64,000 bases of DNA from Thysanoteuthis rhombus (taxonomy: Eukaryota > Mollusca > Cephalopoda > Oegopsida > Thysanoteuthidae). Made by a program: the position numbers and the translations under genes. Positions 22,301-34,880 of the stretch are shown here, piece by piece. The stretch covers positions 2,907,081 to 2,971,080 of the forward strand of contig OY735209.1 of the NCBI GenBank assembly GCA_963457665.1, given 5' to 3'. The first letter of the stretch is position 1, and every line of letters begins with the position of its first letter. A model generated the notes under the pieces. It did no database searches, had not been told where the DNA came from, and saw only the letters and a list, made by a program, of their open reading frames with translations.

Positions 22301-25300
22301 TAGCAGCCCCCCCCCCTCAAGTTCTGGCGACCATTTTTTTCCTATTGGTTTTGAGTTAGAAAAAGTAGCTTAGATATCGTTACAGAACTTTTTACATTCC
22401 TGATGGAAACCTTTTCTGAAGAGAAAACGAAAAACCCCCAAAAACCAATGTCTCTACGAAGGATTATAAATGCATTATATTGCTTTGAAACTGATTGGAA
22501 TGATCCCCCTACATATACAAATTTCCAAACATTTATTCTAAAGTTTATGTTGTTTACACAAATAATTCTTACATGAGAATTTCTACAATTTTCGTTCCTG
22601 ATTACAAAGAAATGATGAAATTAATAAGTTACAATTTTCAGGTGATTTATCAACACTTGCCGTTTTGTTAGAAGTGCGTCGTACATTTTAACATGAAATA
22701 TACTAATGAGGATTTCCAGCTAGTTGTAATTATATCATTCAGAATTATCAGAACTGCTCTAAGGGCACTGGAAGCTGACACAAAGCATGATAAAAACTAG
22801 CAATCGCAGTCTTTAATTGAATAACCGTAGCATCATGTAAAAAAGATTCTATCGAAAAATGAATTCGGTCTAATTATGATGTCACGGGAAAACATCTAAG
22901 TTGAGGGTCTTTCTAGAATAAATAAAGCACATTTCTAGAAGGAGTCCAGTGAAACACTGATACCAATTTCAAAGCACTGAAGGGCACGAACACGCGCATG
23001 CATAGAGAAAAATAGATAAAACTTTCTGCCCTCTTTGATGGCTACGAAAATTCGAAGGTGTATGAAAACTAAGCTCTTAATCAGCTATTTAATTACAGTA
23101 ATATGTTTTCTTCATTATGATATGTTCCCTTTTGCATAAAATACAAATTGAAACATAAAATGATGTAGATGTTTTGGGGGCTGAGACAGAGACATTCTTT
23201 TCTTTATAAATTCACAGAGCGCTTTGAAGATATATTTTAAACCCGCCCTAGTGAAATAATTAAAGCATAAAAGTATTTTATCCTTAGTGAAAAATTGCTT
23301 CTACTATTACAGGCAAGTTGTTCGATGATCCAGGTTTCGATTTAATATCTGCGATATTGTGTTAGAAATGATATTCTCTTTAATCACATGGATTCAGGAT
23401 TAATTTGCAAAAGAAAAGTAACTACAAAAACAGTGAAGTCCTGCCAATTAAAGATGAAAAAAAAAACAAACTATTTTTCCCCTCAGGGAAATCCTTACTT
23501 TTGTAAAAAGTTGATTTAGCAAGGCTTTTAAAGAGGATCTATTCACAATTTGTTATATACTATACTGGAACCTTAGTTTTCGTCATTCTTACGGCTTATG
23601 TAAAATTTCTGATCTCAAAGAATTCATTTAATGAATTCTCTCATGTCCTTATTTTAAGTATTGTTATATATATATATATGACAGTGATCGGACTTCATTA
23701 AAAATCCGTCGTAGAAAATGTGCATAGACAGATGAGATGTAATGCACTAGTTGTATATTACTGTAATGAAAGAAATCATTCACTTGATATTAACAATAAG
23801 TAATGGAAATGAAAATTACTGGAGAGTCTCTCACGGCAGCATATCAAAGTTCTGTCGTTGACAGCTACTGAAGTAGGTGCAAATGATTATGTTACGTCTG
23901 TTATTCATTTTTACAGATGGACTATCGTGTTTGTTTAAGAGATGGAATTAAAATTGAAATGTAATGTTTTCACAAGTTCCTCAAAAGTAAAGACTTAACA
24001 AGTTTTTCAACCAAGAAAAAAAAATTACCTGTGTTAAATCGATGCAAATCAAATTTTTGCAATTCCGTCCAGCAATCGAAGATAAAGTTTGAATTCTCAG
24101 AGATGTGATTATGGTTGCTTTTTGACAGTAGTCGAACTTCCTTCAAAATGCTAAACACTATTTGTAAGTTTGGTTTCATCTCGTACTTGTTTTCTAAAAA
24201 TTCAGAAAATCATTACACGTGGTTAGAAAAGTGAGGGGGGTTTAGGCTGGTCTACTCTGTGCTATCATTCACTTATCTACTCTCATTTGCAGACCCAATC
24301 TTACTTCAATATTCCTTTCGCCAAAACAACGCATTTTTCTGAATATTTCTTTCATTCTACATTTACCACAATACAAGTGTTTTTCTAATAAAATCCTACT
24401 TAATCTCATATTTACAATTTCTTGGGGGCAGAGGAAGAAGAGAAATGATATTCATGCACATTTCAAAAATGAGCCTCAATTAACGATATATGTCTACAAA
24501 AATTGTTATATGTGAGCTCCACAATTGTCTAACATGGAGGAACAGTAAGTTAAAAGGACGAAAAATGTGGGGAAAAGATTTTCGAAATTTCTCACATCCT
24601 CCAGAGAACTTTACCTTCTGTTATTTAGAGAGAGGGAAGGGATGATTCAAAACAAAAAAAGGGGGAGAGGAATAAAAAAAATGGAGGGACCTCAGCTTGG
24701 GCTGGGCTTACAAGTCTTTTCTGATCTCCAAAATTCTTTCAATCAACCAATGACTTCAAGGAGTCACTCTAGATCAACACCTCTCACGTGACACAGCCGT
24801 TGAACTTTCACCCACATCTCGTTGTTGAGCCTTTCCCTCTAGACCTGAATCTTTACTTCAAGTGGATTCTTTATGTAGGCGACCAGTTGTACTGGAGTGA
24901 AATGCTCGCTTTTGTGGAATCTCTTTTAATATGTCGTCCATACCATGACATTCATAATGCCAAGTAAGGACATGATCACATGAGGTTACCTCCTTTTCAC
25001 TTAATTTCTTCCTTATATACAACTCCACGGGTTTTCAGAGCCATTACAGCAGATTTAACGTTAATGGGCCTATTTTATTTTGAGGCCAGGATTACCAGAG
25101 AGTCTCCAACTATCTGGTCCAAAACAGTCAAACTAAAAGAAATAATCCTCTAATCATGTAAATTGCAGCCGAAGGTGTTGATTTAAACTGGTACTAATAA
25201 AAATGTTCTATAGCTTTCGAGGGTGTATTTGGTAACTAACTAGGGGACCCCTCCCGTACAACAATAGAGAAAAACGGAGAAAATATAAAATTTTAAATGA

Positions 25301-25357
25301 ACTAGCTATCAAAAAGTGTTGAAGTCAGATTGTTAAAGTATTTGAATGATAAGACTG
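22301..25357. other. Spacer between unit 1 LINE and unit 2 start
   Basis: No gene seen. 22330-25200 matches 44130-47030 in unit 2. 23930-25180 is also homologous to the A upstream flank at 7440-8760, which marks it as the upstream part of the B module. It contains an AT run at 23665-23679 and a dispersed-repeat copy at about 25010-25150. Confidence 0.5.
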
Positions 25358-26830
25358 TTTTAAAGATTCAACTGAGAAAAAACAAATTGAAAACAAATTG
25401 TAATCTCTTTAAGATACTTGAAATAATCTAAGATTACAGATGAAAAGTTGTGGAACATTGCCAACTTCTTCAGCATTTGCTGAATGAAAAAAACAGACTG
25501 ACTGAAAATATAGTATATTAAAATATAATATGATCATGTCTTTGTTTTTCAGGGTTGACTGTTTATGTTTATGTGTTCCAGTGTTGATTATAGAAGACAA
25601 TATTTGAGTTGGTGTAAACATTTATTCATTTTGAAATTATTTCCCATCACTCACTTTATCATAATTCAAGGATGAAAGTGTTTATCCATTTGTACATATG
25701 TATTGTCAAAGTGCAAACCAAACAGCGTACATAAAATATTTTTCCATAAATCTTATTCGAAATTGAAATGTAATTTTTCAGTTAAAAAAATGAAATATTC
25801 TGAGATAGAAAACGAATTATATTTCGATATATAAGCATTTATAATCTGAACTGTCTGGTTTTTCAAAGTTCCATGTTCAAACGTCAAAATAACGAACTAT
25901 TTTCAATGGAAACATAAGTATTGAAGAAGCGTGCAAATCAGAAGAGACAAGACATTATGAAACTCCAAACGACCTACTTCTTTTACAATTCACGTATGAA
26001 AATTCTTTCCTGTCACACTCAGCACAAGAAATTATAGGACTGAAATTCAATGAAATTTAAAGCCTGAATACCAGTTTGAATTTCTAACATTTCTTTTTAT
26101 CTAATAAAAGAGACAGATATAGAGCATTCTCATGAAGGTATTGGTATTAGCCTGGTCACTGTATCTCTTTTCAATACTTCAATTAAAACTGTCACCTTCA
26201 ACACTGTATCTGGCAGGAGGGACAGGAGATGCCATCAGGTTTTAAGACGTGGGAAAGTCAATCTGTCTCCTGAAAGTATTTACAGTTACACTTCACGGTG
26301 TCGTCGAGTGCTGTCCCTCCGATCTGCCTTATATGCTTACTTGAAGAGTTTAACCTTAAGAATCAAAGTATTTGTTATCACAACTTGATGAAAAATATAT
26401 TTGTATGGAGGAAATTCTCGATTGTCTAGCTGTAATTATAATGAATATGCATTGTTTCTAAGGAGAGAAAGTACAATTGAACTTTCTATGAATGTTTGGA
26501 AATGTATGGGGTTTTTTCCATTCAGCAATCTCATTTGACTTTCTTTCTTCCAGCTGTCGAGAGGATACAGATCCAGAAATGATGTCAAAGGGATGATATC
26601 TATCTGATGCTCATAAAGACTGCATAGACTGTTGGAATTACAAAAGTATGAAATTGGTATCTGAAGCTGAACGACTTTTACTTAAGACTTTTATTTCCCA
26701 AACATCAACATAACAAATCAAAAGCTACATCCATCCTTAAGTAGTGGAACTTGAGATAAAATATCACGTAACTACAAATCCAAACAGTCACCGGATCCAG
26801 AAAGCACTTCTCACGTACATCTGATCCTAC
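25358..26830. other. A2 downstream flank, no gene seen
   Basis: Colinear with 1-1510. It keeps the inverted repeat (about 26210-26331). Confidence 0.55.
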
Positions 26831-26990
26831 CTGGAACAAGGTATAAAAAGCCAGCCTCTTCTCCAAACAGAGGCAAATCAAATCTAAGAAAAGATTTCGG
26901 ACATCGGATGTTTGAGTGTAAATTTTTAAGCTAAATGATAAACCACAGTAGGACTCGATAGGTTGATTATTTATTTGTAGTTCAGACTTC
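26831..26990 (-). other. Candidate leader exon, unit 2
   Basis: Same GCAG|GAAG start and TTCCAG|GTAGGA end as 1511-1670, 160 bases. It lies 8.6 kb upstream of the B1 terminal exon on the same strand, so it would suit a 5' exon of B1. Directly upstream on the minus strand, an open frame spells a degenerate C-x4-C finger (KCSFPKCNKTYCRKSELQ). Confidence 0.3.
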
Positions 26991-28307
26991 CTGCAATACG
27001 TTTTATTACATTTTGGGAAATAGCATTTAAAAGTGGAAAGGATAGTTTTCATAAGAAAATACTTCATTAATCGATGGCAGAGAATGAAATATATTTTTAT
27101 ACAGCAGATGAAAATAGTACGATATGGAATTTGTGTATCTCAATTTTTAACAGATGCAATGTTGGGAAAACTTAAGATTTTACTTTGAAAGCCTGGCAAT
27201 AAGGGAATTTCAGATTCAGCTAGTTTGTCGGAACTAAACATCCCTTAAACTAAAACAATGAACATTGGAATAGAAAAATACGACAAATGACATCTAAAAT
27301 CTGATGCATAAAGGAACTAATCAGACTGTTGGAATAGATAGAACGTATTAAAATGGTTGCTAGCATATCTGAATAGACTCGAAATATCTGAAGCACGAAG
27401 AGACTAAAGGAACCATTTAAAGAGAAAACAGTATCAATGAATTCATTGTGGAAGCAGTTGAATTTGTTCAAAGATGGATATTACTGGAGGAAGTAACCGT
27501 GGTTTATTGAACATCATTAAAGTTTATCAATTAATCTGCCACATTCCTTCTGATCAAAAGTTCTCAATGTTTGTCTTGCTGGTTACTGAACAAATTTAAT
27601 ACAATTGTAATCCATTTGGATGAAGAAAAACCCAAGATTTGATTGTTCACCGTTGGCTAAGCGAGCGCCTGGGACTTTTCGTTATATCACTTGTGTTAAA
27701 GGTTTAAAACAAGAAGTTTACGTTAGCAGTGTTTTACACCAGGATATTCAATGCAAGGCTTTCTGTTTATAATCTGTAAATGGATGAACCGTCTCTTGCA
27801 GAACTATGCGTGGAAGCGTAGGTGAACAAGACACGAGAGTTTATTATTTTCAAAATCAAATCCCTTTATTGGAGCAAAATCTTTATATACTCAACTTTTC
27901 GTCTTGATACTGATATATCTTCAGTCTTTCATGACATTCCACATATTTTCCCCGGGGTCAAAGCAAGCACCAGCACACTGAATGATATGACTTATTCCTA
28001 TCTCCAGAGTGTGAGTGTGACAATACTATTTCAAATTCATAATCTTCCTCCCACTCAATTGAAGGTCATTATGGACATCTATTATGAATTCTTTCTGAAA
28101 ACTGCTGCAAATTTTTCACACATGTTAGAAGACTTTTGGAGCTGTTTCCTGTATTTGCAAGTTTTTTATAATGTATCAGTACTGAAATAAATATTTCAAC
28201 TTGGAATGTGAATGCATCCAAAATTCTAAAACTCCACATGAAAGAATTTGCAGGTGAGCTTGTGGAATTGATCCCCGTGAAAATGTTAGACCGTACATTT
28301 CACATGA
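26991..28307. other. A2 3' region
   Basis: Contains the AATAAA signal at 27865-27870 (minus) and homology to the A1 and A3 3' regions. A plus-strand 122-codon frame at 27822-28190 is the antisense of this 3' region and is broken in unit 1, so I do not call it a gene. Confidence 0.5.
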
Positions 28308-29177
28308 TTACGGGTTCTCCTGAGTGTGTGTTTGCATATGAGCCTCTAAATCTGAATCCTTTGCAAATGCTGAACCACACACTTCACATGAATGTAATTG
28401 CTCTTTAGTATGTGTCTGCATATGTCTATTCAAAGTTGATTTTTGTCTGAACGCCAAACTGCACACCTTGCATGAATATGGTTTTTCTCCAGTATGCCTC
28501 TCAAGGTGAATTTTTAAAGTCGAAATCCGTCTAAATGCAGAACTGCACACTTCACAGGAATATGGTTTCTCTCCGGTGTGTATCCGCATGTGTCGTTTTA
28601 AATTTGATATATCTCTGAATACTGAACTGCACACTTCACAGGAATATGGTTTCTCTCCAGTGTGTATCCGCATGTGAGTTTGCAAAGCTGATAGCCGATT
28701 AAATGCTGAACCACACACTTCACAGGAATATGGTTTCTCTCCGGTGTGTATCCGCATGTGTCGTTTTAAATTTGATATATGTCTGAATACTGAACCGCAC
28801 ACTTCACAGGAATATGGTTTCTCTCCAGTGTGTATCCGCATGTGAATTTGCAAAGCTGATAGCCGATTAAATGCTGAACCACACACTTCACAAGAATATG
28901 GTTTCTCTCCAGTGTGTGTTAGCATGTGTCTCTTCAATTTTGACATACGTACAAATGATGAACTACACACTGTGCACAAATGTGGACTTTTTCCAGTGTG
29001 GGTTTGCATGTGAAATCTCAAAGCTGACACCTGTGCAAATACTGTATCACACACATCACATGAGTATGTTTTTCCTTCTTTGTGTGTCTGCATGTGAGTT
29101 TTTAAAGTTGTTATCTGTTTGAATGCTGAGCCACACACTTCACATGAATGAGATTCATCTCCAGTATTTTTATGCAT
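28308..29177 (-). CDS. A2: C2H2 poly-zinc-finger protein, 10 fingers
   Basis: This encodes 289 residues, the shortest A copy: ten complete C2H2 fingers, all ligands present, ending at the same stop as A1 and A3 (TQENP, then TAA at a former tyrosine codon). It starts at the ATG of MHKNTGD, as A1 does. Fingers 4-5 and 6-7 are a two-finger tandem duplication (NRLSALQ.H then R[HD]ISNLKRH). The equivalents of A1 fingers 12-18 are missing as a block, so the array was shortened by whole fingers with the frame kept. Helix position -1 differs from A1 at fingers 3 (R for H), 7 (D for H) and 10 (K for M). The terminal exon acceptor is at 29470. This is the only finger gene left in unit 2. Confidence 0.85.
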   Translation of the reverse strand: MHKNTGDESHSCEVCGSAFKQITTLKTHMQTHKEGKTYSCDVCDTVFAQVSALRFHMQTHTGKSPHLCTVCSSSFVRMSKLKRHMLTHTGEKPYSCEVCGSAFNRLSALQIHMRIHTGEKPYSCEVCGSVFRHISNLKRHMRIHTGEKPYSCEVCGSAFNRLSALQTHMRIHTGEKPYSCEVCSSVFRDISNLKRHMRIHTGEKPYSCEVCSSAFRRISTLKIHLERHTGEKPYSCKVCSLAFRQKSTLNRHMQTHTKEQLHSCEVCGSAFAKDSDLEAHMQTHTQENP

Positions 29178-29470
29178 TGTAGGTTCTTTACGTGATTTCA
29201 ATTTGAATACTACACAACACTTTACAGGAATAATTTTCTCTTAGGTAACCGTGCGTCTGTGTCCTAACAACTATCTATGTAAATCCTGGACCACAATAAT
29301 CACAGCAATATGATTCTGCTGGAAGGAGTATTTGCATACAGGTTTCCGAATTTCTCAAAATTTCAAGCCCCTTTCTTGATTACGTTTTTCCGAATTCAAG
29401 ATTGAATTGAGAATCAGTTTTTCATACAAACAACCAGAGACGTGCTGATGTTTTCCACCGGTTGAAATCC
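29178..29470 (-). other. A2 leader of terminal exon
   Basis: Near-identical to the A1 leader: acceptor CTTTTTTTCAG, short upstream frame and decayed finger. A TTG-initiated extension to 29201 is possible on paper, but no earlier ATG exists in frame. Confidence 0.55.
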
Positions 29471-32400
29471 CTGAAAAAAAGAAATTGTATTATGAAATAT
29501 CATAAAACTCATCATCAGCAATAGGGAAGATATAACAATCCAGTTTGTGTTGCAATGAATTCCTGCATACCTTGATATATTTTGCAAATTTCATGTCCAT
29601 ACAATATATGCTAAAATATATTAAAAAATTAATATCATGATCTCCTGATAATTTGCATAGCGTAAAAATAATGAAGTCATTTTTTAATGTTATATAATTT
29701 TGAAGAGAACAGCAAAGAATAAATAGAAATGATTTTGCTGGAACATTTTGTAGAGTATGAAAATGTGAAAATGTACAGAATTGTATTTTATTTTTTAAAA
29801 AAAGTAATTTCTTACAATCGAACAATCAACAACAAAAGAGAACTGATCTCCAAAGAAAAAGTAGTATGACTAAAAGAAACTGCTTGTAACTAAACACGTA
29901 AAAGGGTTGTTGCAGAAGAGAGAGAGAGAGACCAGTGTAAAAATGAAATATCTAAAATGGTTTGACTGATGTGAGGAGAAAAGCTACATTCCTTTCTAGG
30001 AGAATCAATATGAAATGAATCTTTCAGAAAGTATCCATTCTCGTATTTTTCAGAGAAAATACCTTTTAGAAATTCTAAAAATTCAACATCTGATAAGTGT
30101 CAAGTGTTAGTGTAACGCTTAGCATCGATATTGTTACTAAAATTTAATGTTTAGTCATTAAAGATGTCGTATGGGTATTCTTATAAGCTGGGAACTGAAG
30201 GAAATTCTTTCAGCCAGTATTTTTGTGATTTTGATCTATTAGACAGGTTATTTCGGGACAAGAGTCCCTGCCCTGCTTGGGATCTATCTGATAATGCTTG
30301 GTTCAACTGAGGGGGAGGGGACAGCAACGTTCCCTCTCAGCCTGATAGGCAAATCAATGGGCAAGGGAACAAAATCATCCATCGTATAGGGAATTGAAAA
30401 ACAATTATTTCAGACTGGAAATTTCCTAAATATTTAAATTCAAATAAATGCAATCCGTTAACGCAATTCAATAAGTCAAAATTTGTTCAATAATACAAGT
30501 TTAAAGGGAAAAAATTAAATTGCAAAAAAATAAGGGTCCAACACAACATTAAAAAAGGGGTCCATGAGTTTTCAAAGTTCCTAAACCACAGCATCAGACC
30601 TTAATGATCTTCCTTGGATTTGTTGATTTTCAGGGGAAAAAATCTCAGGTTTTACGTGAAGGATTCCGTTTACAAGTGAATGTAGTTGTAAACCACCCCG
30701 TTTTCCAATCCGTCATCAAAGAGTTGACCATTAAAAGCATAATATTTCAATTATGCTTCCCAGGTTTTTGCGTTGAATGCCATATTCAGAGATACAAAAA
30801 CAGACTTCAACATTGTTATGGAAGACTTCATGGTTCAGATAGCGCCAGGTAATAAAGATTGCATTAACAATTTTGATACACCATGCACAAACGGCAAACA
30901 AGGTCAAAATCATGAACACCTTTTGGAAGAAACACATAATTCTTACTTGAAAATTCTCTATGTAATAATCAAAGCATAAAACTGTTTTCTAGGAGTAAAG
31001 CGTAATTTTTTCATAGGGGGGAGGGGGAGGAAAACTGTTTTTACCTTTCAGGCAATTTTTTATTACCACAAGATGTTGGATAATCAAAGTTTAGGTTTAA
31101 TATCTGCAATATTGTATTAAAATAATATTTTCTCCAATTGCGATGGTTCAGGATTAATTTGCAAAGAAATAAAATGTAATTCTTTAACGAGTGATACCCT
31201 GCCAATTAAAAATGAATAAAAAGGTTTCTGCAGAGAAATTCCTACTTTTGAAAAAAATTAATTAAGTACAGTTATTTAAATCAGATTCTATTCACAATTC
31301 AACTACCCTTACTTTCCGTCATTTGTACGGCTTATGTGAATTATCTCTCTATTTTCAAATATTCTCATTCCGTCATTTTAAGCATTGTTTTAAGAATATA
31401 TTATATCATATTCTTTGATTTCCGGAACATTGTCTGAAACTAATAAATTATGCTTATTTGAAAAATGTCTGAAAGATTACAATTGATATTTGCTTTCACT
31501 AAGGTGTTCAGGTAAAATGGAGACATCACATAGCTGACAAATTTGTTTGTTTTTTTCATTTTGGGGAGGGGGTAAAATTTAAAAACGTCTCTCAGGTCCA
31601 AAGACTTCTTAAATATTAGCTCACTGACTGCTAATCTACTGACAAATCTCAGTAAATGTTGATCCATAAACATTCTAAATACGATACTTCTTTCGTCTGA
31701 TTAATGCTCGTTGGGTAGCTTCCAAGACATCGGTGTTATCATATTTTCTTAGTGTATTTGCATCTAATCGAATGACGGTGGCCTGACTTCATTAAGATCA
31801 TTTTTATGACTATCGTGTTTGTTGTAAGAGATGGAATTAGAATTGAAATGTAGTTCGACATTAGTTCGTCACAAAGTAAAGTGTTCACAATTTCGTCAAG
31901 CAAACGAGAAGAAAAAGATTTCACCTGTGTTTAATCGACGCAAGTAACTTGTCCAAAATTCCGTCGTGCAAACAAAGAAAAAGGTTGAATTCTCAGAGAT
32001 GTGATTGTGACTGTTTTCTGACAGTAGTAGAACTTCCTTTTTTTTCTAATTTTTTTTTTTAGAAATACAGTAAATTATGACATGTGGTCAAATAAATGAG
32101 GGGGGATTTGGGCTGGTCTACTCTGTGCTATCATTACCCTAGTTATTCTCATTTGCTGACCCAACCTTACTTCAATACTCCTTTGACTGAAACGCATTTT
32201 TCTGAATATTTCTCCCATTCTACATTGACTACAATACCAGAATTTCTCTCCAAAAATCCTACTTAATCCCATACTTACGGTTCCTTGGGGATAGAAGAGG
32301 AAGAGAAATTATATTACTGTCAATTAAAAAAACAAAGCAATGAACGATACATATTCACAAAAAATTTCCGTAGATGACCTCCCACAATGGTCAAATATGG

Positions 32401-33599
32401 AAGAACAGTAAGTTGACAGAGCGAAAAATAGATGTGGGGGATATTGTCGCAATTTCTCACATCCCCCAGAGAACTTTACCTTCTGTCATCTATAGCGAAG
32501 GAAGGGGTGATGCAAAATAAAAAAGGGGGACTAAGAAAAACTTGAGGAACCTATGCTCATTTTTCTCTGACTAAATTGAACTGTTTCCAACTCAAGATAG
32601 CGCTATTCTACCTCAGCTTGGACTGGGCTCATAAGTTTTTTCTGATCTCCAAAATTCTTTCAATCAACCAATGACTTCAAGAAGTCACTCTAGATCAACA
32701 CCTCTCATGTGATACAGCCGTGGAACTTTCACCCACATCTCGTTTTTGAGCCTTTCCCTCTAGACCTGAATCTTTACTTCAAGCGGATTCTTTATGTAGG
32801 CGACCAGTTGTACTGGAGTGAAATGCTTGCTTTTGTGGAATCCCTTTTGATATGTCGTCCATACCATGACATTCATAATGCCAAGCAAGGACATGATCAC
32901 ATGAGGTTACCTCCTTTTCACTTAATTTCTTCCTTATATACATGTCCACGGGTTTTCAGAGCCATTACAGCAGATGTGACGTTAATGGGCCTATTTTATT
33001 TTGAGGCCAGGATTACCAGAGAGTCTCCAACTATCTGGTCCAAAACAGTCAAACTAAAAGAAATAATCCTTTAATCATGTAAATTGCAGCCAAAGGTGTT
33101 GATTTAAACTGGTACTAATGAAATAATAAGTGACATATGAGAGATACAAGAGAAGAAAACAAGAGAAATGTTAATGTTTGTAATCAAGCAGTAGAAAAGC
33201 TGTTGTAGAAAAGACAGACTCCTGTGATGAATGGAATATCTAAAATAGTTTGATTTGAAAAGAAAAACTTCGTCATTATGATATCATGAAAATATATCCA
33301 TTAATAGATGAATGAATATGAATCGTTGAATCTTTCAGAAAATATCCATTCTTGTATTATTAGGAAGAATTATTTTCTCTAAATTCTAGAAATTCAAGAT
33401 ATACTGATAAGACACTTCGGGTACTACGATCATTAATATTTGGGAAAATTTCACAGAAAGAAGATCTCGATTGATTCTAATGACATGGTAACGATCTGAT
33501 TGTTTTTCTATCATATTTGTCAGGTGGCAGACTTCCGTACTGATTATTCAAATGTTTTGATACCAAGTCTTTTTTTACATCCAGATCTTTCAAAGGGTA
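29471..33599. other. A2 upstream flank
   Basis: Colinear with 5073-9000. No gene recognised. 33420-33580 is a stretch lost in unit 1 that resembles the B flank at 19240-19330, and it marks the start of module C. A dispersed-repeat copy lies at about 32930-33060. Confidence 0.5.
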
Positions 33600-33832
33600 C
33601 CAGACAGTTTCGGGAAAAATAGCGATAAAGAAAGAAGAAGTGTAAAGTTCCCCCTCCCCAAAAAATGAAAGCATTAAATTAGTTGAGAAAAGGGAAATTG
33701 AAGTTAGCAAGATGTTTGGGTCAAGCAACAAAGAAACCACTTTCAGTAAACTCTTGAAAGAAAGAAAAAATCTTATGGGGGAATGCAGAAATTTTAAGCC
33801 ATCGACAACAGAAGGGGAAAAGCTTGAAGCTA
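33600..33832 (+). mobile_element. RTE-like LINE fragment, unit 2 module C
   Basis: Same element as 9040-9435, with the frame better preserved over KLLKERKNLMGECRNFKPS and then EGEKLEA. It ends at a deletion that fuses it to the block matching 9736 onward. Confidence 0.55.
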
Positions 33833-34700
33833 CAATTTTTATTCTTAATAATAAGTAAGGAATGATGAAATGAATAGTTTCCATGTTCCAAACGTTTTTA
33901 TCGACACGTCTTGCTTTGTTGTTAAAAGTGTGTCGTAGACTCCAACATGAAATATACTTGAGAGGATTTCCAGCTTGTGCAAATAATTCGTATTTGTTCA
34001 AAAAATGATCGAAGCGATGTGCATTCAAAATAATTCCAGTTGTTCTAAAGACACTCAATGAACATGTGAAATATAATGAAAACAAAATATACATCAAATC
34101 CGAATGTATGAGGACTAAACATTATTTTAATGACGGATGTGTTTATTTCACCATATCGTTGGGAACACAATCTTCTCTTAATTTCTATAGTTGTTGTGTT
34201 TTCATTTGCATAGAAATACAAATAGCAGTGAAATGAAATTTTTAAAAAATATTAGTTCTCGGCTGAGTAAGAAAAGTCCTTTATTTATATATTCACAGAA
34301 CACTCTGGGGATCTTGTTTAAAACCTGTCCTGGTGAATTATCTAAAGCATAGAACATGGAGAAACATTGTTCCTACCACTTGAGGCAATATTCCATTTCC
34401 AAACGATCTTGAATGACGTACAAGATTTAGGTTTAATATCTGCACTATTCTATTAAAAAATTTTTTTTTCCATGAACAACGATGATCTAGGATTGATTTT
34501 CACTAGAAATTACTACAGACCGAGTAAGGCCCTTCCAATTTGAAAAAGCACCATTCCTCCAGGGAATTTCTCAGTTTTATAAAAAATTTGATTTAAGAAA
34601 GATTTCTGAAGGAGTCCTATACACAATGTAACTTATGCTAAACTGGACCCTCACTTTTCGGGAATTTGTGTGAAGTCTCTCATTTATTTAAGCATTGTTT

Positions 34701-34757
<57 letters not shown>

Positions 34758-34880
34758 TTATGTCTTAGTGTCTTATAAAATCTCCAAATACGGCACTTCT
34801 TTCGTCTGGTCGATCTTTCTTGGCTAAGTAGCGCCTTCCCGGGGTTACCACTCTTTCTAGTGTACTGACATCTTTTTCAA
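33833..34880. other. Module C flank in unit 2
   Basis: No gene. Shared with 9736-10640 and, diverged, with the B flank at 22580-23680. It contains the long AT run at 34702-34754. Confidence 0.5.
34702..34754. repeat. (AT)n microsatellite, long
   Basis: An uninterrupted AT run of about 53 bases, the longest in the window. Confidence 0.95.

Larger units (their letters stand above)
1..25357. repeat. Segmental duplication unit 1 (A1 + module C + B1)
   Basis: This is the first copy of a tandem unit that begins with the A gene downstream flank and ends after the B upstream flank. Long colinear stretches are near-identical by eye to 25358-47191 and to 47192 onward. It lacks about 2.3 kb and 3.6 kb that unit 2 holds at 34881-37174 and 37986-41626, and it keeps the B gene that unit 2 has lost. 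The window starts inside the sequence, so the true left edge may lie outside. Confidence 0.9.

Noticed and set aside
33477-34097. 206-codon minus-strand frame as a gene
   Set aside because: It spans the antisense of a LINE fragment and a deletion junction; unit 1 carries it in separate pieces and no domain is visible.
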